DNA from: Candidatus Beckwithbacteria bacterium CG23_combo_of_CG06-09_8_20_14_all_47_9
Lineage (GTDB): Bacteria > Patescibacteriota > Microgenomatia > UBA1400 > CG1-02-47-37
Direction: 5' to 3'
Assembly (NCBI GenBank): GCA_002772455.1
Contig: PCSQ01000119.1
Coordinates: forward strand, 288 to 14,889
DNA length: 14,602 bases
Positions 7,727-13,215 of this stretch are shown here, piece by piece. Made by a program: the position numbers and the translations under genes. Position 1 is the stretch's first letter; the number at the start of each line of letters is the position of its first letter. The notes below the pieces were generated by a model, which was not told the DNA's origin, did no database searches, and was given only the letters and a program-made list of their open reading frames with translations.

Positions 7727-8258
7727 TTTTTCCAGCTGGCGCAACCGGCAATACCAAAAGCAAACCGGTCCGAAAATGATTTTGGATGACGACGAAGTTT
7801 TGTCCGGGCCGCTGCCGGAAAACTTGAGCCAAAATTATAATTATGCTTTCCGCCGTGACGATTGGTTTTTGGGCCGGCAGTTGAAGCACGGGGAGACGGC
7901 GGCGGTTTGGCTGGTGCGCTATCTCCAGCCGAAAAGCGGCCGTTGGGTGGGCCAGGTCCACGAAAGGTTTGAGTCGCCACTTCAGGTAGAGTACCTGAAG
8001 TGGCCGAGAATCATTCATAAGCGGAAAATCACCATCAGCCAGTTTATTGACCGGTTGAATTACTATTCCGGCCTGCGGGCCGGCGAGATCAGCCGTTTTT
8101 CTTTATTTGAACTCTTAGTGTACCCGCCGGTAAAGTTCATGAAAAATTATTTTTGGCACCTGGGTTTTTTGGACGGACTGCCGGGATTGATTATGGCTTT
8201 CATGATGAGCTTGCACTCTTTTTGGGTGCGGGTGAAAGTTTATGAAAAAACCCGATAG
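7716..8258 (+). CDS. N-terminally truncated GT2 glycosyltransferase (WaaE/KdtX-like)
   Basis: The 180 residues match the second half of WaaE-like GT2 enzymes, which usually have about 250 aa. The sequence starts directly at the mid-domain segment DFSSWRN (4-10), where family members have DFxxQRN. It continues with LDDDE (23-27, DxD site), RRDDWFLG (46-53), the R-L-x-x-x-x-G-R-W-V-G block near 68-79, VHE (81-83), SQFIDRLNYYSGLRA (108-122), and the basic/aromatic FMKNYFWHLGFLDGLPG (141-157). The first 60-75 residues are missing. They should carry the nucleotide-binding strand with VVDxxSTDxT. In-frame stops lie just upstream and the ATG overlaps the GT-C gene by 11 bp, so the head was lost, probably by a deletion that joined the two genes. 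It may be a decaying gene, or it may work with another GT-A domain. A 13-bp perfect hairpin lies within it. Confidence 0.75.
   Translation: MITDFSSWRNRQYQKQTGPKMILDDDEVLSGPLPENLSQNYNYAFRRDDWFLGRQLKHGETAAVWLVRYLQPKSGRWVGQVHERFESPLQVEYLKWPRIIHKRKITISQFIDRLNYYSGLRAGEISRFSLFELLVYPPVKFMKNYFWHLGFLDGLPGLIMAFMMSLHSFWVRVKVYEKTR
7976..8004. repeat. 13-bp perfect palindrome with GAG triloop inside the truncated GT2 gene
   Basis: Bases 7976-7988 pair perfectly with 7992-8004 around the loop GAG (7989-7991); the core is CACTTCAGGTA / TACCTGAAGTG. It encodes residues 87-97 (SPLQVEYLKWP), in the variable segment between VHE and the IIH strand. It is not followed by a T-run and is mid-gene, so I do not read it as a terminator. 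It looks like a small palindromic element tolerated within a coding region. Confidence 0.7.
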
Positions 8259-9420
8259 ATTATTTTTGGGATTGTTAATTATTCAGGCTGGAGTGAATTT
8301 AGTGGGCGCCTTGGGGCCGGAACTTGGCTTTGACGCCCTCTGGTACCACTTGAGCGAAGCCCAGCTGTTTTTACAAAGAGGTTCGATCGCCCCCATTCCC
8401 GGCAACTTATTATACTGGTCCGGTTTACCGCGTTTGGGCGAGCTGATCTATATGTTTTTGCCGGGAAAATTGGTCCATTGGGCTTTTGGTTTGCTCGGCG
8501 CCTATTTTGTTTTCCGGCTGGGGGGAATGGCCGCTAGCTTATTATGGTATTCAACCCTGTTGGTCGGCTGGCTGTCGACCTCGGCCTATGTGGATCTGAT
8601 CGCCACGGCCTTTTTACTGGGGGCGGTGTTATACCAGCAAAAAACCCGGATAATTTTTTTAATCCTGGCCGGAGCCAGCAAGCTTCACGCTTTGGTTTAC
8701 GGGTTGGCAATTACTTTGGTTCCCTGGGCGATTTTGGGCTACCTGCCGTTTATGGTGATTAACTGGCAGTCGACCGCTAACCCGGTTTATCCGTTTGGCC
8801 TGGGTTTGGGCCTGGAAGGCGACTGGTTCTTTAACGGCTTTTGGTTTTGGCTGTCCCGGCCAATCCGGTTATTTTTTGACCCGGCTTTCCGTGTCGGTCC
8901 GCTTATCTTGCTGGTGTGGCTGTTAAAGCCTAAATTTTCTAAAACTTTAGTTTTAAGTTTAATAATCTGGTTTCTTATGCCCGGGACCGACTTCGGCCGG
9001 TTTGCCCTGTTCCCGCTGGCTTTAATGGCGGCTTCGGTTTCGGTTAAGAGTAAAGTGGCGATCGGTTTAGTTTTACTCCAGGCGGGGTTAGGCATCGGGG
9101 GTCGGGCTTGGGCCAATTTTAAATACCTGGAGCCGGATAAAACTAAGTTTTTGTGCGAACATTTAAAGTTTGATTTCGGCGATTTTTACGATTGCGACGG
9201 CTGGTTTAAAGCTAATATTAAGCCGACGGATAAAATGCTGATCTATGACATTCACAATCTTTACTATGTTGATTTTCCGTTTGACCACGAAAGCTGGAAA
9301 GATCCCGCTACCTATTACACCCACATTTTGGTTGGGGAGGGCGGGCCGGAGTTCGACCTGCCCCTGATCTATCAAAATCCCCTGACCCGGGTTAGACTTT
9401 ACTTAAATGAGGCTGAATAA
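8242..9420 (+). CDS. GT-C-like multi-pass membrane protein, putative glycosyltransferase
   Basis: This 392-aa polytopic protein has a first helix (about 7-24) followed by an extracytoplasmic loop GPELGFDALWYHLSEAQ (25-41). The aspartate at 31 and histidine at 36 sit where GT-C/GT39-type enzymes place their catalytic acid. A later element, GASKLHALVYG, resembles the GLxxGTKYTAL segment of such families, and INWQSTANPVYPFG is the typical loop before a second membrane block. About eight or nine helices are visible. The C-terminal 90 residues are soluble and rich in Asp, Tyr and His. It is shorter than typical GT-C proteins (450-550 aa), and the helices after residue 85 are closely packed, suggesting internal shortening. 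It overlaps the GT2 fragment by 17 bp and the ligase gene by 14 bp. The fold is fairly likely. Activity is not proven, and it could be a degenerate member. Confidence 0.7.
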   Translation: MKKPDRLFLGLLIIQAGVNLVGALGPELGFDALWYHLSEAQLFLQRGSIAPIPGNLLYWSGLPRLGELIYMFLPGKLVHWAFGLLGAYFVFRLGGMAASLLWYSTLLVGWLSTSAYVDLIATAFLLGAVLYQQKTRIIFLILAGASKLHALVYGLAITLVPWAILGYLPFMVINWQSTANPVYPFGLGLGLEGDWFFNGFWFWLSRPIRLFFDPAFRVGPLILLVWLLKPKFSKTLVLSLIIWFLMPGTDFGRFALFPLALMAASVSVKSKVAIGLVLLQAGLGIGGRAWANFKYLEPDKTKFLCEHLKFDFGDFYDCDGWFKANIKPTDKMLIYDIHNLYYVDFPFDHESWKDPATYYTHILVGEGGPEFDLPLIYQNPLTRVRLYLNEAE

Positions 9421-10450
9421 AATTTTAGTGCCGCTGTTGTTCACCGCCATGGCTTTCGGCGAGCTGCAGCGCCTGCCGGGACTGCCGCTTTATTTACATG
9501 ATTTAATTTTGGCAGGGTTGCTGGTAGCCAACTTCCGCCGCCTAAAATTTTACCGGCCAATACTTTGGTTTAGTTTAGCGGCAGTGATTTCCCTGATTGG
9601 CGCGAGCTTCAGAATGCCTTTGAATCAAGTCTTAATCGGTTCGCTGTATTTGGCCCGGTTTTTGGTTTACAGCCTGCTGATTAACTTGGCGATTAAACCA
9701 ATTTATTTAATTGGGTACAGTTCGGCCATTGCCGGTCTCGGGCTGGTCCAGTATTTATCGGTGCCGGACACGCGCTGGCTGTTTGCCCTGAACTGGGACG
9801 AGCACTATTACCGGTTGCTGTCGACCTTGTTCGACCCGAATTTTACCGGGATTATCCTGGTGCTGGGCCTGGTTTTGATTTATTTTTACCTGCCTGTGCA
9901 GGCAGGCCGGCCAAAAATCTGGTGGCTTTACGGTTTGCACCTGGCGGCCTTGTGGCTGACATACTCGCGTTCAAGTTATCTGGCCTTGTTTGCGGCTGTG
10001 GCTGCCATAATTGTTTTAAAGAAAAAGTTTAAGCTGATTTTATTTGCGGTTATCTTTGCAGTTTCGCTGTTACTGTTGCCCCGTCCCGGCGGCGAAGGGG
10101 TTAAATTAGAGCGGATTATGTCCGTTAAACAGCGCCTGTCTAACTATCAACTGGGGCTGGAGTTCTGGCGGCAAAGCCCGGTGTTTGGATTAGGTTTTAA
10201 TACCCTGCGTTATTTCCGGGATAACCCGGCCAGCCATTCGGCTTCCGGCCTGGACTCCAGTTTGATTTTTGTGCTGGCCACCGGCGGCATCGTCGGGCTG
10301 ATGGCTTATTTAAACTTACTCCGTTCTCTCTGGCAAACCAGCTTAGTGATGAAAGTTACCCTGGCGGCCCTGCTGGTCCACTCGCTGTTTGTCAATTCCC
10401 TGTTTTACAGCTTTACCCTGATTTGGCTATGGAGTGTAGTTGACGGTTAA
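9407..10450 (+). CDS. O-antigen ligase/polymerase-type membrane protein (Wzy_C/WaaL superfamily)
   Basis: This is a 347-aa integral membrane protein with about ten hydrophobic segments. The Wzy_C region includes FDPNFTG (142-148), LTYSRSSYLALF (184-195) and a periplasmic loop starting at LPRPGGEG (224-231). It then has FWRQSPVFGLGFNTLRYF (253-270) and SHSASGLDSSLIFVLATGGIVGL (276-298). The arginine in TYSRS and the H/GG block of the loop are the expected functional positions. Members either polymerise undecaprenyl-linked repeat units (Wzy) or transfer glycans to an acceptor (WaaL, or protein glycosylation ligases), and the sequence does not decide between these. It closes the plus-strand glycan block and overlaps the preceding gene by 14 bp. 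Its last 24 bp overlap the convergent Ig-like gene. An 8-bp palindrome sits at 9889-9906. Confidence 0.85.
   Translation: MRLNKILVPLLFTAMAFGELQRLPGLPLYLHDLILAGLLVANFRRLKFYRPILWFSLAAVISLIGASFRMPLNQVLIGSLYLARFLVYSLLINLAIKPIYLIGYSSAIAGLGLVQYLSVPDTRWLFALNWDEHYYRLLSTLFDPNFTGIILVLGLVLIYFYLPVQAGRPKIWWLYGLHLAALWLTYSRSSYLALFAAVAAIIVLKKKFKLILFAVIFAVSLLLLPRPGGEGVKLERIMSVKQRLSNYQLGLEFWRQSPVFGLGFNTLRYFRDNPASHSASGLDSSLIFVLATGGIVGLMAYLNLLRSLWQTSLVMKVTLAALLVHSLFVNSLFYSFTLIWLWSVVDG
9889..9906. repeat. Perfect palindrome (8-bp stem) inside the ligase gene
   Basis: CCTGCCTG (9889-9896), a TG loop, and CAGGCAGG (9899-9906) form a tight GC-rich hairpin. It encodes LPVQAGR around residues 161-167, a short loop between two membrane helices and thus a tolerant site. 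It is the second compact palindrome inside a glycan-locus gene. It may belong to a dispersed repeat family, but only one copy is visible in this window. Confidence 0.6.
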
Positions 10451-11137
10451 GAGTTTTTTGGTTTCGTTGCCGGCGGGATCGCGTACCAAAAAATCCAGCT
10501 GATTATCGCCTTCGGCCAACGGCCATTTGGCGGAAAATTTCCCTTCTGAATCGACCAGAACGAATTTAGCGTTGATAGTCAAGCCGGTATCGACTTCGGT
10601 TTGGCCGGAAATAGTGATCGGCGAGTCTTGGTCGAAAAATCTTTTCCCGGCTTCCGGCTGATCGACGGTTAATCGCGGCGGGGTATTGTCAAAAGTAGTT
10701 AACCAGGTTTTTGACGGCCCGCTGCTGTTGCCCTGATCATCGCTGGCTTCGGCAAAAAACTCGTTATTGCCTTCTTTTAAAATAATGTCTTTGAATTCAA
10801 AGTTGCCGTCACTGTCACTGACGGTTTCTTTGACCACCAAACCGCCGCGATTTAATTTAATCGTCACGCCGGTTTCCGCATAACCGGCAACGCTGATTTT
10901 GGCCGAGTTAGTCGCTTCCGGCAGAGCTAAGAGTGTCGGGGCGTTTGGGGCCTGACTGTCGGATTTTTCAATCGGCTGGCCGGAAGATTTAAGGTCGCCG
11001 ACAAAGGCGGCCAGGCGGATTAAACCGGGCAAACCGAACTTGACCACTAAAATCAAGGCGATGACAGTCAGTAAAACATACTTGCCCGCCTGTCTCAAAC
11101 TATCTTTTTCGTGTTTACGCTGGAGCCGGGTTTGCAT
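10427..11137 (-). CDS. Membrane-anchored protein with two bacterial Ig-like domains
   Basis: This 236-aa protein has a short basic cytoplasmic N-terminus (1-18) and one hydrophobic segment (about 19-47), which acts as a signal anchor. A Ser/Pro-rich linker (50-66) follows, then two tandem beta-sandwich repeats (about 67-150 and 152-236). Both repeats share the pattern of a P-rich entry, I-x-V/I-x-G-x-x-E-x-G-x-x-I, a D/E-x-D-G-x-F turn (DSDGNFEF 108-115; DSEGKFSA 196-203), an EGxNxxxF/DF strand, and D-x-x-G-N. This resembles the glucodextranase-B/Big-type fold. Such modules present or bind surface polysaccharides or provide stalks, and no catalytic residues are apparent. It converges with the ligase gene, overlapping by 24 bp. 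Its ATG is 12 bp from the divergent remnant gene. A possible -10 box CATAAT (11151-11146, minus strand) lies 8 nt before the start. The location fits an envelope role next to the glycan locus. Confidence 0.8.
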   Translation of the reverse strand: MQTRLQRKHEKDSLRQAGKYVLLTVIALILVVKFGLPGLIRLAAFVGDLKSSGQPIEKSDSQAPNAPTLLALPEATNSAKISVAGYAETGVTIKLNRGGLVVKETVSDSDGNFEFKDIILKEGNNEFFAEASDDQGNSSGPSKTWLTTFDNTPPRLTVDQPEAGKRFFDQDSPITISGQTEVDTGLTINAKFVLVDSEGKFSAKWPLAEGDNQLDFLVRDPAGNETKKLLTVNYTP

Positions 11138-11142
11138 ATAAT
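11114..11142 (+). promoter_or_regulatory. Promoter of the degenerate small gene at 11149
   Basis: TTTACG (11114-11119), a 17-bp spacer and a consensus TATAAT (11137-11142) lie with the -10 box 6 nt before ATG 11149. Transcription would begin at or next to the start codon. The core GC(A)TATAAT-N-TAA-NN-ATG is shared with the promoter of the intact paralogue at 12735, so the promoter core is part of the duplicated homology. Confidence 0.5.
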
Positions 11143-11148
11143 CTAATT

Positions 11149-11242
11149 ATGACAAAACTTGACCCGCAGGCGCAAGTATTTGTGGACGAGTACTTGGATT
11201 GTTTTGCCAAGACGTGGCCGTAGCCTACAAGGTGAGACCTTG
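11149..11242 (+). pseudogene. Frameshifted 5' remnant of a paralogue of the 133-aa gene at 12735
   Basis: The ATG at 11149 opens a frame of only 24 codons ending at TAG 11221-11223. Over the first 19 residues it is clearly homologous to the start of the protein at 12735 (LDPQAQVFVDEYLDCF against IDPQVQTLVDDYIDCL; about 10 of 19 identical, and about 42 of 60 bases). The DNA alignment continues past the stop if one base is missing: CCAAG-A-CGTGGCCG here corresponds to CCAAG-GC-CGCGGCCG in the intact gene. In the shifted frame DVAVAYK resembles the DEAVQAAK helix. Similarity then fades by about 11242, where a 6-bp hairpin (CAAGGT-GAG-ACCTTG, 11228-11242) lies. I interpret this as an inactivated, 3'-deleted copy that kept its promoter. 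A functional 24-aa peptide is an unlikely alternative. Confidence 0.6.
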
Positions 11243-11295
11243 AAGGTAAAACCTGGAATTTGGCTAACAAAAAGAGGTTGTGTCACGCGATCTGG

Positions 11296-11301
11296 TAAAA
11301 T
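11296..11301 (+). promoter_or_regulatory. Extended -10 box before the 79-codon ORF
   Basis: TGG followed by TAAAAT (11296-11301) fits an extended -10 element (TGnTATAAT) and ends 8 nt before ATG 11310. I see no convincing -35 hexamer at the right distance. The spacing matches the other presumed leaderless starts in this region. Confidence 0.35.
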
Positions 11302-11309
11302 AGCGCCAT

Positions 11310-11549
11310 ATGCAGGCAGAAATACACGTTCGGGTGGTAGATTGCCCGGAAAAAGACAATTGTGTTATTTATCACCGTTTGTTTAAGGGTTGCCGGCGGC
11401 CGCGGGCAATGAGCAGACGGGAAACGGTTGATCATGCCTTGGTTTGGGCCGGCCAGCCGGAAGAGTCGTGCACTCAGGCGGATAATCCTTTTCATGGCGG
11501 GGCGGTTCAATTAACCAGGCAAATTTTCAAAGGCAGGACTTATAAATGA
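11310..11549 (+). CDS. Hypothetical small protein, 79 aa
   Basis: I do not recognise this protein. It is basic and polar, with no membrane segment and no clear signal peptide. It has four cysteines: C12 and C18 in DCPEKDNC, then C28 and C54. A C-x5-C pair plus histidines (H22, H42, H62) could support a metal-binding or disulfide-linked fold, but I see no known zinc-finger spacing. Support for coding is moderate: an extended -10 box sits 8 nt upstream, as for other genes here, and the frame fills the gap between the remnant and the DUF2130 gene. A 75-codon antisense frame (11510-11283) covers the same bases and looks less protein-like. It could also be a random ORF in decayed DNA left by the 11149 pseudogene. 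Confidence 0.4.
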   Translation: MQAEIHVRVVDCPEKDNCVIYHRLFKGCRRPRAMSRRETVDHALVWAGQPEESCTQADNPFHGGAVQLTRQIFKGRTYK

Positions 11550-11664
11550 AAAAGTTCAGGTTTTCACCCTGAAGGCTGAAGCGAATAATAATGCTATTTG
11601 CCGCGATTAAAACCTAGAAAGGAAACTTTAACCGTTTCCGCTTCGCATAATGTAGAATAGAGCC
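11550..11664. other. Short non-coding gap with two small hairpins
   Basis: This 115-bp gap holds no credible gene. It contains TTCAGG-(7 nt)-CCTGAA at 11555-11573 and GGAAAC-(7 nt)-GTTTCC at 11621-11639. Neither hairpin is followed by a T-run, so neither is a clear intrinsic terminator. The second lies directly upstream of the -10 box for the DUF2130 gene and could be an operator or chance. Confidence 0.3.
11653..11658 (+). promoter_or_regulatory. -10 box of the DUF2130 gene, leaderless spacing
   Basis: TAGAAT (11653-11658) lies exactly 6 nt before ATG 11665, the same spacing as TATAAT before 11149 and 12735. No good -35 hexamer is visible; TTTAAC at 11627-11632 is too distant (20-bp spacer). 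No Shine-Dalgarno sequence lies within 20 nt of the ATG. Confidence 0.45.
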
Positions 11665-12702
11665 ATGCTGACGACCATCAAGTGCAAGTACTGCGGCAAG
11701 GAACTGGAAATATCCGAGGCGCTGCAGCACGAAATTAAGGAAGAGGCGGTGAAAAATGCCCAGAATGAGGCGCAAAAAGAAGTCCGGGCCGAAAAAGAAA
11801 ACAGCGCCAAGTTAAGACGGCAGTTGGAGGATTTGCTGGACCAGCTGCGGGATTTAAAGCATAAAGACGAGGAGCGGGAGCTGGAGATGAAAAAGCGTTT
11901 AAGCGTGGTCGAAGGCAAGATTAAAGAAGAACTGGGCCGGAAGTTTTTGGAGGAGCATGAGTTAAAAGACCGGGAAAAAGAAAAAGTGATCAATGATTTG
12001 AAAAAAGCCCTGGAAGCGGCCCAGCGCAAAGCCGAACAGGGTTCCCAGCAAACCCAGGGCGAGGTGCTGGAGCTGGAACTGGAAGCCTTACTTAAAAAAG
12101 AGTTTCCCGACGACGGGATCAGCGAAGTTAAAAAAGGCCAGCGCGGGGCGGACGTAGTCCAGACGGTGATCGACAAAAACGGCCAGAGCTGCGGGGTGAT
12201 TTTGTGGGAGAGCAAAAATGCCCAGTGGCATGACTCGTGGCTTCAGAAATTGCGGGAAGACCAGCGGGAGGCCAAGGCCCAGTTAGCCGTCCTGGTGGCC
12301 ACCGATCACCCCAAAGACATCGGCTTGTTTAAATACGTAAGTAATGTTTGGGTGGTGGACCGCCAAGCGGTGATTAATTTGGCGACGGCCTTGCGATTTG
12401 ACCTGATCCACGTCAACCACGAGCGCTTGATGAACGTCGGCAAAAACGAAAAAATGGAAGTGCTGTACCAATACATTACCGGCACCGAGTTTACCCACCG
12501 GATCGAGGCGATCGTCGAGTCGTTTACCAATCTGCAGGCCGATATTGAACGGGAAAAGCGCTGGTTTTCGATCAAGTGGGCGCGGCAGGAAAAAGAGATC
12601 CGGAAAGTGATTGATTCGACCCACGGGATTTACGGCGAGCTTCAGGCCGTTTCCGGCCGCGCCCTGCAGACGATTAAGCAACTGGAATCCGGGGAGGGTT
12701 GA
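11665..12702 (+). CDS. DUF2130 protein, predicted PD-(D/E)xK nuclease-like with coiled coil
   Basis: This 345-residue protein matches the DUF2130 family throughout. The N-terminus has a zinc-knuckle-like CKYCG (C7, C10). Residues about 20-125 are a long charged helix, rich in Glu, Lys and Arg with heptad spacing, predicted to form a coiled coil. Residues 132-245 are the conserved core: GEVLELELEALL (132-143), FPDDGISEVKKGQRGADVVQ (147-166), GVILWESKN (177-185), WLQKLREDQR (192-201) and NVWVVD (227-232). The acidic LELE, D163 and E182-x-K184 suit a restriction-endonuclease-like PD-(D/E)xK fold, so DNA cleavage is plausible but unproven for the family. The C-terminus (about 285-345) is again helical. 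It stands alone behind its own -10 box. Its stop TGA (12700-12702) lies within the -35 element of the next gene. It is found between the pseudogene and a type I methyltransferase, which fits a DNA-processing or defence role. Confidence 0.85.
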   Translation: MLTTIKCKYCGKELEISEALQHEIKEEAVKNAQNEAQKEVRAEKENSAKLRRQLEDLLDQLRDLKHKDEERELEMKKRLSVVEGKIKEELGRKFLEEHELKDREKEKVINDLKKALEAAQRKAEQGSQQTQGEVLELELEALLKKEFPDDGISEVKKGQRGADVVQTVIDKNGQSCGVILWESKNAQWHDSWLQKLREDQREAKAQLAVLVATDHPKDIGLFKYVSNVWVVDRQAVINLATALRFDLIHVNHERLMNVGKNEKMEVLYQYITGTEFTHRIEAIVESFTNLQADIEREKRWFSIKWARQEKEIRKVIDSTHGIYGELQAVSGRALQTIKQLESGEG

Positions 12703-12728
12703 AACTCAAATTAATTTGAGGCTATAAT
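12699..12728 (+). promoter_or_regulatory. Promoter of the 133-aa gene with a perfect 16-bp palindrome in the spacer
   Basis: TTGAAA (12699-12704), an 18-bp spacer and TATAAT (12723-12728) form a good sigma-70-like promoter, with ATG 12735 six nt after the -10 box. The spacer contains the perfect palindrome CTCAAATTAATTTGAG (12705-12720), filling nearly all the space between the hexamers. That is a classic position for a repressor dimer operator. The -35 element overlaps the stop codon of the DUF2130 gene. Confidence 0.6.
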
Positions 12729-12734
12729 TTAACC

Positions 12735-13136
12735 ATGGCGCAAATTGACCCGCAGGTGCAAACGTTAGTGGATGACTATATCGATTGTTTACAATCCAAG
12801 GCCGCGGCCGATGAGGCAGTGCAGGCGGCCAAGCAAAAACTGCTTGATTATTCCCAAAGCGTTAAGAAAAAAACCATCTTTTATTCAGCCGGTAGTGTGA
12901 CTGTTTCGGTCAAAAACCGGACGGTGTTTCCCCGGTTAAACCAGCCCGGCCGGAAAGAGCTGGAACAGGCCGTTAAGGCTGGCGGCTGGTGGGATAAAAC
13001 GTTGAGTTTTGACGTGATCAAGTTGGCCGACGCCTACGACAACCGGCGGTTGCCGGCCGATCTGGCCGGTCGTCTGAAACCTTTAGCCAAATCCGAACGC
13101 CAGGTCCGGATCTTTGTCAACGAGTCAACTTCTTAA
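12735..13136 (+). CDS. Hypothetical 133-aa protein, intact paralogue of the remnant at 11149
   Basis: I cannot assign a family with confidence. The first 50 residues are predicted helical (DPQVQTLVDDYIDCLQSK, then an Ala-rich AAADEAVQAAKQKLLDY coiled-coil-like run). A beta-rich part follows (KKKTIFYSAGSVTVSVKNRTVF, 45-66), then a helix with ELEQAVKAGGWWDKT (75-89), and a final basic segment ending in VRIFV (124-128). Long helix, then a G-x-V-x-V strand, then a helix loosely recalls the layout of Mu Gam-like DNA-end-binding proteins, but key identities are lacking and I do not claim it. There is no membrane segment. The -10 box lies 6 nt from the ATG and there is no Shine-Dalgarno sequence. 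It stands between a nuclease-like DUF2130 gene and hsdM. The related fragment at 11149 shows that the family was once present twice here. Confidence 0.75.
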   Translation: MAQIDPQVQTLVDDYIDCLQSKAAADEAVQAAKQKLLDYSQSVKKKTIFYSAGSVTVSVKNRTVFPRLNQPGRKELEQAVKAGGWWDKTLSFDVIKLADAYDNRRLPADLAGRLKPLAKSERQVRIFVNESTS

Positions 13137-13179
13137 ACTTCTAGCAATAAAATATAAAATATGGTTGCATTGATGCTAC

Positions 13180-13207
13180 TTGACAATTAATTATTTTATG
13201 GTATAAT
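13180..13207 (+). promoter_or_regulatory. Near-consensus promoter of the HTH-HsdM gene
   Basis: A perfect TTGACA (13180-13185), a 16-bp spacer and a perfect TATAAT (13202-13207) lie in an AT-rich 79-bp gap. The ATG at 13216 is 8 nt after the -10 box, so the transcript start should fall within 0-3 nt of the start codon. The spacer starts with the 8-bp palindrome AATTAATT (13185-13192), also found in the core of the 12705-12720 palindrome. I see no intrinsic terminator for the preceding gene in this gap. Confidence 0.7.
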
Positions 13208-13215
13208 CGGCCTAC

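Noticed and set aside
7720..8018. Two minus-strand frames of 86-102 codons opposite the truncated GT2
   Set aside because: Proline/alanine/arginine-rich shadows of a clear GT2 C-terminal domain, with no promoter.
11159..11386. 75-codon plus-strand frame beginning inside the remnant gene
   Set aside because: It reads the remnant's homologous region in the wrong frame, gives an Arg/Trp-rich sequence and has no start signal.
11283..11510. 75-codon minus-strand frame opposite the 79-aa ORF
   Set aside because: It has no promoter or conserved pattern and its composition is irregular. The plus-strand frame has a -10 box at the right spacing, although neither is certain.
11546..11572. 8-codon mini-ORF (MKKFRFSP) overlapping the stop of the 79-aa ORF, with a hairpin, considered as an attenuator leader
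   Set aside because: There is no T-run after the hairpin, no repeated regulatory codon and no linkage to a biosynthetic operon.
11628..12215. 195-codon minus-strand frame, very rich in serine
   Set aside because: It is the antisense shadow of the DUF2130 coiled coil. Glu/Lys-rich codons read backwards give Ser/Phe runs, and the plus-strand protein matches a known family.
12283..12681. Minus-strand frames of 89-132 codons opposite the DUF2130 C-terminal part
   Set aside because: They lie over a conserved domain on the plus strand and have no start signal.
13137..13215. tRNA, attachment site or terminator in the gap before hsdM
   Set aside because: The gap is AT-rich and holds a promoter. 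I found no cloverleaf, no strong hairpin with a T-run, and no repeat elsewhere in the window.
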